Part shown: positions 27,056 to 35,153 of the stretch, one piece after another
Layout of the letters: each line of letters begins with the position of its first letter
Position numbering within the stretch: position 1 is the first letter of the stretch
Source: a bacterium
GTDB lineage: Bacteria; Eisenbacteria; RBG-16-71-46; CAIMUX01
Reading direction: 5' to 3'
Length of the DNA stretch: 54,570 nt
Assembly: GCA_030431975.1 (NCBI GenBank)
Contig: JAUIHP010000031.1
Coordinates: 1 to 54,570, forward strand
Position numbers and translations under genes: made by a program
The notes under the pieces: generated by a model
What the model was told of the DNA's origin: nothing
The model's input: only the letters and a program-made list of their open reading frames with translations
Databases searched by the model: none

Positions 27056-27412
27056 GTGTTGTGTGTGGAGCCTGGCGTCAATCCCGGTCCCGTAGCCTTC
27101 TGGCCTTCGCTCAGTCGTCACGTCGTTCCGCTCTCGTCGGCTTGTTGCGTCCACGGAACTTGGTGGTGCGGTTACTGGGGTGATTCCACGAGCACGTGCT
27201 CGTGGTACGTCGCGGCCGACATCGACGGTCCGGGTGGATGTCCGCTCACGAACATCAAGTCAGGTATCGGACTGCCCTCCGGATGGAACCATGTTTCGGC
27301 GGCTTGGGGACCGACGCAGGCGATCGGAATCGGAGCGGAGTTGGCGGATTGCGAACCGACTCCGGTGCAGGAAAGTAGTTGGGGGCGGATCAAGGGGCTG
27401 TATCGGCCCTAA
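27056..27412 (+). pseudogene. Possible C-terminal remnant of a secreted protein
   Basis: An open frame of about 118 codons (open from 27026) with a Cys/Trp/Gly-rich composition: ACCVHGTWWCGYWGDSTSTC, WYVAADIDGPGGC, and a final CEPTPVQESSWGRIKGLYRP. It looks like the tail of an extracellular protein from an FCB-type bacterium; similar endings of the form (T/S)WGxxKxLYR come to mind but cannot be checked here. There is no signal peptide, the only starts are GTG/TTG without a good ribosome binding site, and a stop lies directly upstream. It may be a truncated remnant, or chance. Confidence 0.3.
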
Positions 27413-27420
27413 CCACGACC

Positions 27421-27480
27421 GAGGACCAGGACCCAAGACCGAGGACCCAAGACCAGCACCCAGCACCCAGCACCCAGGAC
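27421..27480. repeat. Short degenerate tandem repeats
   Basis: Reiterated GAGGACC(C)A, AGACC and CAGCACC motifs of 7-14 bp over about 60 bp, at the 3' side of hrpB. A similar reiterated tract lies at the hrpB 5' side (30408-30432, about 9-bp units such as GGTTACCTG). Confidence 0.6.
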
Positions 27481-27509
27481 GCGGTACTCAGGGTGATCGG
27501 CCATCATCG

Positions 27510-30392
27510 TCAACGCTTCCCGCGTTTCTTTCCGCTCCGCTTCGGCGGTTCCGCCGTCAACGGGTCTTCCGGCCATGGATGCTTCGGGTAGCGCCGCTTG
27601 AGTTCATTTCGAACTCGCGGATACTCCCGCTCCCAAAATCCCGCCAGGTCCTGCGTCACCTGAACGGGTCGCCGACTCGGTGCGAGTAGGTGAAGCAACA
27701 GCGGAACCTTTCCGTTTCCGAGTTGGGGAAGGTCACGCGTGCCGAAGAGGTCCTGCACCTGCACAGCCAGCGTCGGGCGGTCGCCGGAGTAATCGATGCG
27801 CGCTTTCCAACCGCTGGGCATCTCGAGATGGGTGGGGGCGTCGACCTCCAGAGCTTTGCGGACGGCTTCCGGGAGCAGCCCGATGATCGTCGGCACGATC
27901 GGCTTCTTCCGGAGTTCGGAGAAACTGCGGCAGCCTTCGGCGAGGAAGCGGAGCGCAACTCGTAGGCTCTCTTCCCAGCTTGGCGCTTCCAGGTCCGGGC
28001 GGTAGCGGGCCAGCGTTTCCATTCGTTGCTGCAGGTTTTCGCGGTCGCGGTCGGCTCCCAGCGCGCGGTCGGTGTCTTCTTCGGCGGCTGCGGCGAGTGC
28101 GGCGGACATGGCTTCCGGATCGGCCTCGCCTCCGTCGCGTGCGTCCAGAACCAGGTCGTGGAAACGGCGCTCCCGAATGTTTCGTGCTCGCTCCGTCTTG
28201 GGGTCGAAACGAACGGTGTCCAACTGTTGGTAGTTGTTGGGAAACAGTTCGGCGAGCCAGGACTCCTCGATGCCGCTGGCGGTCCAGACTCGAATCGATG
28301 GAGACGCTTGTCTTGTCTTTCGGTCGCGGTCGCGGTCGCGCTCGTGTCCAGTCGCTTCCAGGGCGAGGAAGAGTTCGCCGCGGTCGACGACGCTGTCCGG
28401 TTCCAGCCGCACGGTGACGCGGCCGACCATGACTGCGGTGTGCGATCCGGTTCCGCTGCGGAGGCAGACGCGATCCGGATGTCCGGCGAGGAGGGCCCGG
28501 AGGAGACTTCGCTCGGTCGGGCTTCGGTGTTCCGGGGAGCCTCTGTGTCTCGTGGAGCTTCTGTGCTTCGCGGGGTTACGGTCCGAGGTTTGGTCTGCGG
28601 ACCGGTTTGACCCTGAGGCATTCCCTGCGCGAAGAAGCTGATCACGAACGCGGGCGACCCGCCGCAGGATGTTCCCGTCGACTTCGAGCTCATTCAGGCG
28701 TCCTCGGTCGAATCCCGCGCTTTCCGCTTCGCGGAACAGATCGGCGAGGACGAAGAGGTCGGAGGGAACTTCGCCGACGGCTGTCGATCGTCGCGCAGGC
28801 TTCGGTGGGGCAGACCGGGCTCCACCACGCTTCTTGCCGGTTGGGACGCGCCCACGCGGAAGCCCACGCCCCGCTGGTTTCTTTCGGTGCCGTGGATCCC
28901 GCTCCGACAGGAGTGCGACCCAAAGAGCCGCCTCCTCTGCCACGCGGAGACGCTCAATCCCACCGTCGACGCCGGCCGAATCTGTCGCGCCGATTCCACG
29001 ACCCTCGCCGGCCGCACCTGCTGCGCCGATTCCACGGCCCTCGCCGGCCGAAGCCGTCGCGTCGATTCCACGACCCTCGCCGGTAGTGCCGTCCTCCTCG
29101 TTCGCCGCAACTAGAACGCGAGCGTGTCGCGGCGGTACCGGATACGCGAGCATCTGCCGTCCGACGGAAGTGATCCGTCCCCGCTCGTCGATGGCTCCCA
29201 TCCACCTGAGGAGCCGGAGTCCCGACTCGATCTGCTCGGGCGGCGGCGTCGTCAGCCAGGGGAAGTCGACCGGATCACGATCGGCCCAGCTCTTCAGTGT
29301 GAGCAGCGCGCCGGTCAGGTCGACCCGCGAAACCTCGGGCTCGGCAAAGGCCGGCCACCGTTCGAGGTCGTCCTCGGAGTAGAGGCGTAGACATGCTCCC
29401 GGGCCCAGCCGTCCGGCACGTCCTGCGCGTTGTCGCGCCGAGGCCTGCGAAATGCGCTCTGTCGTCAGACGATCGAGACCGACCCACGGATCGAAACGTG
29501 CGACCCGGACCCGCCCGGAATCGACGACGGCACGCACGCCGTTTACGGTCAGGGACGCCTCCGCGATATTGGTGGCGAGAACAATCCGGCGCTCGGACGA
29601 ATGAATGGCGCGGTCCTGCTCTTCCGGGCGAAGGTCTCCGTAGAGGGGATAGACCGCGATGCGAAAGCGGCGGCGGACGTTCTCGAGTTCCCGCTCGGCG
29701 GCACGAATCTCGGCCACTCCCGGAAGAAAGGCGAGAATGGAACCCGGAGTCTCCTGCTCAAGTAGGTGCTCGACGCCGAGGCGGACTCCGACGGGAAGCG
29801 GCGGGGGAGTCGGCTCCAAGAGGTAATCGGTCTCGACCGGATAGGAACGTCCCGGAACCTCGAGGATGGTCGCGCCGTCCAGGGCTTGGGCGATGGGCGC
29901 AGCGTCCAAGGTCGCGCTCATGACAACCACTGCGAGATCTTCGCGGACCGACTGCCGGACTTCGCGAACCAGCCCGAAACCGAGGTCCGCTTCCAGGGAG
30001 CGCTCATGAAACTCGTCAAAGACGACGGCGCTCACTCCCTGAAGAAACGGGTCGTTGAGCAGCCTCCGAGTGAGAACGCCTTCGGTGACGAAGACGATTC
30101 GCGTCGACGGACCGGTGCGGTTCTCGAAGCGGACGCGGTAGCCGACGGTTTCGCCGACGCGCTCGCCCATTTCCTCGGCGACGCGACGAGCCGCAGCTCG
30201 GGCGGCCACCCTCCGGGGCTCCAGAACCCAAATCTGTCCACCGGCCAGGGAAGGCATGTCTGCGAGAGCCGACGGGACCCGGGTCGTCTTCCCAGCCCCG
30301 GGTTCGGCGACCAGGACCAAGCGGCCCGCTTCCTCGACCTGAGCCTGGATGGCGGCCAGATGCGGATCGATGGGGAGCGAAAGGCGGTTCAG
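27510..30392 (-). CDS. hrpB: ATP-dependent helicase HrpB
   Basis: A DExH-box helicase of the HrpB family, about 960 residues. Walker A GAGKTT is at residues 32-37 from the chosen start, then VFDEFHERS (motif II) and VVMSATLDA (motif III). Motif VI lies in RQRAGRAGR, and the C-terminal HrpB_C region ends in a basic tail. The conserved N-terminus LNRLSLPIDPHLAAIQ extends upstream of the first ATG/GTG/TTG-type codon (TTG at 30320). The only sensible initiation is CTG at 30392, which has GAGGAG 8 nt upstream, so a CTG start is proposed. Two low-complexity insertions interrupt the protein: 12-residue GEGRGI repeats (28987-29084) and a His/Arg/Ser-rich stretch near 28500-28620. HrpB function in bacteria is poorly defined (RNA metabolism). 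It is divergent from secA. Confidence 0.92.
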   Translation of the reverse strand: MNRLSLPIDPHLAAIQAQVEEAGRLVLVAEPGAGKTTRVPSALADMPSLAGGQIWVLEPRRVAARAAARRVAEEMGERVGETVGYRVRFENRTGPSTRIVFVTEGVLTRRLLNDPFLQGVSAVVFDEFHERSLEADLGFGLVREVRQSVREDLAVVVMSATLDAAPIAQALDGATILEVPGRSYPVETDYLLEPTPPPLPVGVRLGVEHLLEQETPGSILAFLPGVAEIRAAERELENVRRRFRIAVYPLYGDLRPEEQDRAIHSSERRIVLATNIAEASLTVNGVRAVVDSGRVRVARFDPWVGLDRLTTERISQASARQRAGRAGRLGPGACLRLYSEDDLERWPAFAEPEVSRVDLTGALLTLKSWADRDPVDFPWLTTPPPEQIESGLRLLRWMGAIDERGRITSVGRQMLAYPVPPRHARVLVAANEEDGTTGEGRGIDATASAGEGRGIGAAGAAGEGRGIGATDSAGVDGGIERLRVAEEAALWVALLSERDPRHRKKPAGRGLPRGRVPTGKKRGGARSAPPKPARRSTAVGEVPSDLFVLADLFREAESAGFDRGRLNELEVDGNILRRVARVRDQLLRAGNASGSNRSADQTSDRNPAKHRSSTRHRGSPEHRSPTERSLLRALLAGHPDRVCLRSGTGSHTAVMVGRVTVRLEPDSVVDRGELFLALEATGHERDRDRDRKTRQASPSIRVWTASGIEESWLAELFPNNYQQLDTVRFDPKTERARNIRERRFHDLVLDARDGGEADPEAMSAALAAAAEEDTDRALGADRDRENLQQRMETLARYRPDLEAPSWEESLRVALRFLAEGCRSFSELRKKPIVPTIIGLLPEAVRKALEVDAPTHLEMPSGWKARIDYSGDRPTLAVQVQDLFGTRDLPQLGNGKVPLLLHLLAPSRRPVQVTQDLAGFWEREYPRVRNELKRRYPKHPWPEDPLTAEPPKRSGKKRGKR
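28987..29084 (-). repeat. 36-bp tandem repeat inside hrpB
   Basis: Two full 36-bp copies (28987-29022, 29023-29058) and a partial third (to 29084). They encode 12-residue units of the form GEGRGIGAAGAA within the helicase. Confidence 0.85.
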
Positions 30393-30573
30393 GGTGGGGA
30401 CTCCTCGGTTACTTGGGTTACCTGGGTACCTGGATTAGCTGGCTGCTTCTGGGGGCCGTCCTGCAAAGGCCGCGGAGGCAGCGTCTTGGCGCGGCCGACG
30501 TGTTTTCGCCAACCGTTTCCTACGGCCGGTCATCCAACGTCGGAGACATTGGAAGTCCATATTGCACCGTGAC

Positions 30574-30603
30574 TTGACCCCTCCGGAAGGCCCAAAGTAC
30601 AAT
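30574..30603 (+). promoter_or_regulatory. Promoter of secA
   Basis: TTGACC (30574-30579), an 18-bp spacer, then TACAAT (30598-30603): the best -10 match in the window. It leaves an untranslated leader of about 90 nt. Confidence 0.8.
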
Positions 30604-30698
30604 CGCGGGCCGATCCTGCCGAGTTTTGAAATGTGCGGTGCACGGGCGGGCGGTAGCGCCAGCGAGCCACACCACGTGAAGGGAGTCTTCACCCTCAG

Positions 30699-33600
30699 AT
30701 GATGAACATATTCAAGGACGCGATCGGCAAAGGCGTCTCCAAGGTATTCGGGACCAAGTCCGACCGCGACCTGAAGAAGCTGCGCCCCCAGGTCGATGCT
30801 GTCCTCGCCGAAGTCGAGAAGCTGAAGCCTCTCAGCGACGACGATATCCGCGCGAAAACCGATGAGTTCCGTACGCAACTCCAGAACGGCAAGACGGTCG
30901 AAGACATCCGAATCGAAGCCTTCGCCGTCGTCATGGAAGCCTGTCGCCGCAACGTCGGCAACAGCTGGATCGTCCGCGATCACAAGATCGACTGGGACAT
31001 GATCCCGTTCGAGGTCCAGATCATCGGTGGGCTCGTCCTTTCCGAAGGCAAGATCTCGGAGATGGCTACCGGTGAGGGAAAGACCCTGGTCGCGGTCTTC
31101 CCGCTGTACCTCTACGGGCTGACCCAGAAGGGCGCCCACCTCGTTACGGTCAACGACTACCTGGCCCAGCGCGACAGTGAATGGGTCGGTCAGATTCTGC
31201 GTTGGCTCGGCCTGAGCGTTGCGGTCATCGTTCAGGGACTCTCTACAGAGCAACGTCGACTCGCCTACCAGGCTGATGTCACCTACGGAACGAACAACGA
31301 ATTCGGGTTCGACTATCTGCGCGACAACATGGTCGTGCGGTTGGAAGACAAGGTGCAGCGGCCCCACTACTTCGCCATCGTCGACGAGGTCGACTCGGTG
31401 CTCATCGACGAGGCGCGAACTCCGCTCATCATTTCCGGTCCCGTCCAGCATTCGAAGCAGCAGTACGAGTCGCTGCGGTCGCCGGTCGAGAATCTCGTCC
31501 GCGAGCAGAACAAACTCATTTCCGAGTTCATGGACGAGGGACAGAAGCTGATCGCTTCTTCGGACAAGGACGAGCAGTACAACGGATACGTTCGCCTGAT
31601 CCAGGTCCAGCGCGGTGCGCCCAAGCACAAACGCTTCATCAAGATGATGAGCGAGAACGAGACGTTGAAGAAGCGCATGTTGCAGGTCGAGGGTGACTTC
31701 ATGCGCGAGAAGCGCGCCCACGTCCTGGATGAGGACCTCCTCTTTGCGCTGGACGAGAAGGGCGGCGCCGTCACGATCTCGGATCGTGGTCGTGAGATCC
31801 TGTCTCCGGGCAAACCCGATATCTTCATCCTGCCCGACATTTCCGAGGAGTTGGGACGGATCGACGACGACCCGACCCTCGAACCCCAGGCCAAGGTGCA
31901 GAAGAAGGAAGAGACGCACATGGCCTACGCCGAGAAGGCGGAAATGCTCGGCAACGTCAACCAGTTGCTCAAGGCCTACACGCTCTTCGATCGGGACAAG
32001 GAATACATCGTTCAGGACGGCAAGGTCGTCATCGTCGACGAGCACACCGGGCGCTTGATGCCCGGCCGTCGTTTCTCGGACGGTTTGCACCAGGCGCTCG
32101 AGGCCAAGGAGCGCGTCAAGATCGGTCAGGAAAACCAGACCCTGGCCACGATCACGATTCAGAACTACTTCCGTCTCTATGAGCGGCTGGCCGGGATGAC
32201 CGGTACTGCCGAGACCGAGGCGAACGAGTTCTGGGACATCTACAAGCTCGACGTCGTGGTCATTCCGACCAACATTCCAATCGCGCGTGACGACATGAAC
32301 GACCTCGTCTACAAGACGAAGCGTGAGAAGTACAACGCGATCATGGACGAGATCGAGGAGATGCAGAAGACCGGGCGCCCCGTCCTCGTCGGAACGATCT
32401 CCGTTGAAGTCTCGGAAACGCTCGCGCGCATGTTGCAGCGGCGCGGGATCAAGCACAACGTGCTCAACGCCAAGAACCACCAGAGCGAAGCCGAGGTCGT
32501 CGCATTGGCCGGTCAGGCCAGTGCCGTCACCATCGCCACGAACATGGCCGGTCGCGGAACCGATATCAAGCTCGCCCCCGAAACCGTACAGGGTGAAATC
32601 AAGAAGGCCAACGGCAAGCTCGACAAGAGTGACCTCTCCGGCGGACTTCACATTCTGGGAACGGAGCGACACGAGTCGCGTCGTATCGACCGGCAGCTTC
32701 GCGGTCGTGCCGGACGCCAGGGAGACCCCGGATCCAGCGTCTTCTTCCTTTCGCTGGAAGACAATCTGATGCGTCTCTTCGCACCGGAGCGCATCGCGGG
32801 AATGATGGACAAGCTCGGTGCGGAGGAAGGGGAGGTGATTACCCATCCCTTCATGACCAAGGCCATCGAGCAGGCGCAGAAGAAGGTCGAGGCCCACAAC
32901 TTCGCCATCCGTAAGCATCTGTTGCAGTACGACGACGTCATGAACCAGCAGCGTGAAGTCATCTATGAGCTGCGGAACGATGCGCTGGCCAAGGCGGAGA
33001 TGAAGGACCGCATGCTCGAGATGGTCGAGGAGCATGTGCGGCGTGTCATGGCCAAACACGTCAATCCGGAAGAGCCCATGATGGATTGGGACCTGGAGCA
33101 GTTGAGCGCCGAGATGCAGTTGTTCCTTCTGACGCCGGTCGACCTCGGTGAACAAGGTGAGCTCAACGCCAGTGAGCTGGAAGCGCGGCTTCTGGAAATC
33201 ACGCACAAAGCGTACGACCGGCGTGAAGAGGTCTTCACCGAAGCCGGGATGCGCGAGATCGAACGACGGATCCTGCTCGCGGTCATCGACGACAAGTGGC
33301 GCGACCATCTGTACGAGGTCGACCAGCTGAAGGCCGGAATCGGCTTGCGCGCGTACGCGCAGAAAGATCCTTTGATCGAGTACAAGCACGAGGCGTTCTC
33401 GCTGTTTGAGCGGCTGATGGAAGACGTCGAGACAGATACGGCGCGTTACCTGTTCCGGGTCATGCCGGCGCGGGGGCAGGCTCCGGGAGGCCAGGCTGCG
33501 GACGGGCAGGGAGCCGTAGCCGGTGGCGCCGCTCAGGGGCGGGCCGGAAGCGGTGGAGCCGGTGCCGGCGCGGCTGCAGGTGCAGTGGGTGCGGGCAGTG

Positions 33601-34037
33601 CCGGTGGTGCTGGCACTGGTGCTGGAGCGGGAGCCGGAGCCGGAGCCGGAGCCGGAGCTGGAGCCGGGCGAGGCAGCGAGTCCGGCAACGGAGCTGGATC
33701 GGGTCCTTCCGATGGAGCGAATGGTCAGGGTGGCGACGGCGCGTCCGATGCACAACGGGAAGCCGAGATCCGGGCCGCCGAAGCCAAGGCTGCCGAGGCC
33801 TTGGAACCCGTTCTCCCAGGATCCGGGGCGGCCCCGGCGCCGCAGAACGCGCAGGAGAACAAAGCCTCGGCCAACACGCTGTCCGGCGGTCAGGCCCAGG
33901 ATGGCGACGGCGGACAAAGACGTCAGGGGCCGCCGCCCAAGCAGGAAACCGTCGTTCGCAATGCGCCCAAGATCGGACGAAACGATCCGTGCATTTGCGG
34001 GAGTGGAAAGAAGTACAAGAAGTGCTGCGGTAGCTGA
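30699..34037 (+). CDS. secA: Preprotein translocase ATPase SecA
   Basis: 1112 residues, the motor of the Sec export channel at the inner membrane. Walker A is MATGEGKT (about residues 122-129), DEVDSVLIDEAR is motif II, and NMAGRGTDIKLAP and RQLRGRAGRQGDPG are further helicase motifs. The C-terminus is the zinc-binding SEC-C tail NDPCICGSGKKYKKCCGS. An Ala/Gly-rich low-complexity linker of about 100 residues (after residue 920) precedes the tail and contains a hexanucleotide repeat. The insertion between nucleotide-binding motifs is longer than in E. coli, as in Bacteroidetes-type SecA. Two ATGs lie in tandem (30699, 30702). xerC follows within 50 nt. Confidence 0.98.
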   Translation: MMNIFKDAIGKGVSKVFGTKSDRDLKKLRPQVDAVLAEVEKLKPLSDDDIRAKTDEFRTQLQNGKTVEDIRIEAFAVVMEACRRNVGNSWIVRDHKIDWDMIPFEVQIIGGLVLSEGKISEMATGEGKTLVAVFPLYLYGLTQKGAHLVTVNDYLAQRDSEWVGQILRWLGLSVAVIVQGLSTEQRRLAYQADVTYGTNNEFGFDYLRDNMVVRLEDKVQRPHYFAIVDEVDSVLIDEARTPLIISGPVQHSKQQYESLRSPVENLVREQNKLISEFMDEGQKLIASSDKDEQYNGYVRLIQVQRGAPKHKRFIKMMSENETLKKRMLQVEGDFMREKRAHVLDEDLLFALDEKGGAVTISDRGREILSPGKPDIFILPDISEELGRIDDDPTLEPQAKVQKKEETHMAYAEKAEMLGNVNQLLKAYTLFDRDKEYIVQDGKVVIVDEHTGRLMPGRRFSDGLHQALEAKERVKIGQENQTLATITIQNYFRLYERLAGMTGTAETEANEFWDIYKLDVVVIPTNIPIARDDMNDLVYKTKREKYNAIMDEIEEMQKTGRPVLVGTISVEVSETLARMLQRRGIKHNVLNAKNHQSEAEVVALAGQASAVTIATNMAGRGTDIKLAPETVQGEIKKANGKLDKSDLSGGLHILGTERHESRRIDRQLRGRAGRQGDPGSSVFFLSLEDNLMRLFAPERIAGMMDKLGAEEGEVITHPFMTKAIEQAQKKVEAHNFAIRKHLLQYDDVMNQQREVIYELRNDALAKAEMKDRMLEMVEEHVRRVMAKHVNPEEPMMDWDLEQLSAEMQLFLLTPVDLGEQGELNASELEARLLEITHKAYDRREEVFTEAGMREIERRILLAVIDDKWRDHLYEVDQLKAGIGLRAYAQKDPLIEYKHEAFSLFERLMEDVETDTARYLFRVMPARGQAPGGQAADGQGAVAGGAAQGRAGSGGAGAGAAAGAVGAGSAGGAGTGAGAGAGAGAGAGAGAGRGSESGNGAGSGPSDGANGQGGDGASDAQREAEIRAAEAKAAEALEPVLPGSGAAPAPQNAQENKASANTLSGGQAQDGDGGQRRQGPPPKQETVVRNAPKIGRNDPCICGSGKKYKKCCGS
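33611..33668 (+). repeat. Hexanucleotide repeat in secA (GGAGCC units)
   Basis: Reiterated GGAGCC/GGAGCT/GGTGCT units encoding (Gly-Ala)n in the linker before the zinc tail. It is a likely slippage site of variable length; the change stays in frame because 6 is a multiple of 3. Confidence 0.85.
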
Positions 34038-34085
34038 CACAGGCACTGCCTGCGGGACACTCGGAACGTGGAAAGGAATCCGCGT

Positions 34086-35153
34086 TTGCCCATTGCCGAC
34101 TCGACTCTGATGACGCACCGAGCGAATTGGCTCCGACACCTGGAGGCCAACCTCGGTCGCTCGCAGCATACGGTGCGTTCCTACGGCCGTGACTTCGACG
34201 CTTTGCTGCAGTTCGCTCACGACGCTCAGGGCGCTCATGACGCTCGGGACGTTCCGGACGTTCAGGACGCTCCAGACGTTCCAGACGCTCCGGACGTTCA
34301 GAATGCCCATCAGCGTTCCATCCGAGTCGCCGACCTCGACGCGCCTACAGTCCGCCGGTTTGTCAGTTCGCTCGGCCGCCGGAATCGGGCGCCGCGGACG
34401 ATCGGGCGGGCCATTTCTTCTCTGCGCAGCTTCTTTACGTTCCTGATCAAGAGAGACGAACTCAAGGACGATCCCACGGCCGGTCTGACCGCGCCGAAGT
34501 ACGGGCGGTCGTTGCCTCGTTTCGTGCCCGAAGATGAGATGACCCGCCTCTTCGATGGAGACTGGCCGGAGGGAAAGGACACCGCCCGTGACCGCGCCAT
34601 CCTCGAACTGCTGTATGGGACCGGAATGAGGCTCAGCGAGCTCGTCGGCATTCAGCGGGAAGACGTCAATCTGCGGCTCTACACGGTGCGGGTGCGGGGC
34701 AAGGGCAACAAGGAGCGCGTCCTTGTCTTCGGCAAGGAGACCCGACTCGCACTGGAACGACATCTCGATGAGTTGCGTCGTCGTCGGGTGCCGTCGGGCG
34801 GGCCCCTGTTTCCCGGTAGGTCTCGTGGGAGCCGGTCCGGCGCGTCCGGCGCGTCCGGTGGTTCCCAGAGGCCCGACGGGCTCCGAAGCATTAGCCCCCG
34901 AACCGTTCAGCGAATCGTCAAACGACACCTCGGCCGGCTGGCCCGTGCCGGTGGTCATCATCCTCATGTCCTTCGTCATTCCTTTGCGACCCATATGCTC
35001 GATCGCGGTGCTGATATCCGGGCGATTCAGGAACTTCTCGGGCACTCGAGTCTCGGTACGACGCAGATCTACACGCATGTGTCCATCGAATCACTACGAC
35101 GAGAGGTGTTGAAGGCGCACCCGCGCGCCGGTCGGTCTAACCAACCCAGTTAA
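34086..35153 (+). CDS. xerC: Tyrosine recombinase XerC/XerD
   Basis: About 355 residues; resolves chromosome dimers at dif. The SAM-like core-binding N-domain (HRANWLRHLEANLGRSQHTV) and the catalytic domain are complete: Arg182 in YGTGMRLSEL, Lys in RGKGNKER, HPHVLRHSFATH (His-x-x-Arg), HSSLGTTQIYTH and the nucleophile Tyr329. Two insertions depart from the family: an Asp/Val/Pro/Ala repeat of about 30 residues in the N-domain (34221-34300) and a Gly/Ser/Ala stretch near 34818-34880. The start is uncertain: TTG 34086 has GAAAGGA 8 nt upstream; GTG 34068 and ATG 34110 are alternatives. The normal protein end is near KAHPRA; the last residues overlap the HNH gene tail to tail. Position before hslVU matches the xerC-hslV-hslU order of other bacteria. 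Confidence 0.93.
   Translation: MPIADSTLMTHRANWLRHLEANLGRSQHTVRSYGRDFDALLQFAHDAQGAHDARDVPDVQDAPDVPDAPDVQNAHQRSIRVADLDAPTVRRFVSSLGRRNRAPRTIGRAISSLRSFFTFLIKRDELKDDPTAGLTAPKYGRSLPRFVPEDEMTRLFDGDWPEGKDTARDRAILELLYGTGMRLSELVGIQREDVNLRLYTVRVRGKGNKERVLVFGKETRLALERHLDELRRRRVPSGGPLFPGRSRGSRSGASGASGGSQRPDGLRSISPRTVQRIVKRHLGRLARAGGHHPHVLRHSFATHMLDRGADIRAIQELLGHSSLGTTQIYTHVSIESLRREVLKAHPRAGRSNQPS
34221..34300 (+). repeat. 9-bp reiteration within xerC
   Basis: Degenerate units around GACGTTCCG/GACGCTCAG encode alternating Asp-Val-Pro and Asp-Ala-Gln in the recombinase N-domain. The unit length keeps the frame. Confidence 0.75.

Larger units (their letters stand above)
26989..27509. other. Intergenic stretch between map and hrpB
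   Basis: No complete gene is seen. It contains a possible remnant of a secreted protein (27056-27412) and a short tandem-repeat tract (27421-27480). The flanking genes converge on it, so no promoter is needed. Confidence 0.5.

Noticed and set aside
30435-35078. Very long open frame (1547 codons) on the minus strand opposite secA and xerC
   Set aside because: It is a shadow of secA, caused by GC-rich codon bias. The plus strand encodes a full SecA with all motifs; the antisense product has no domain and no ribosome binding site.
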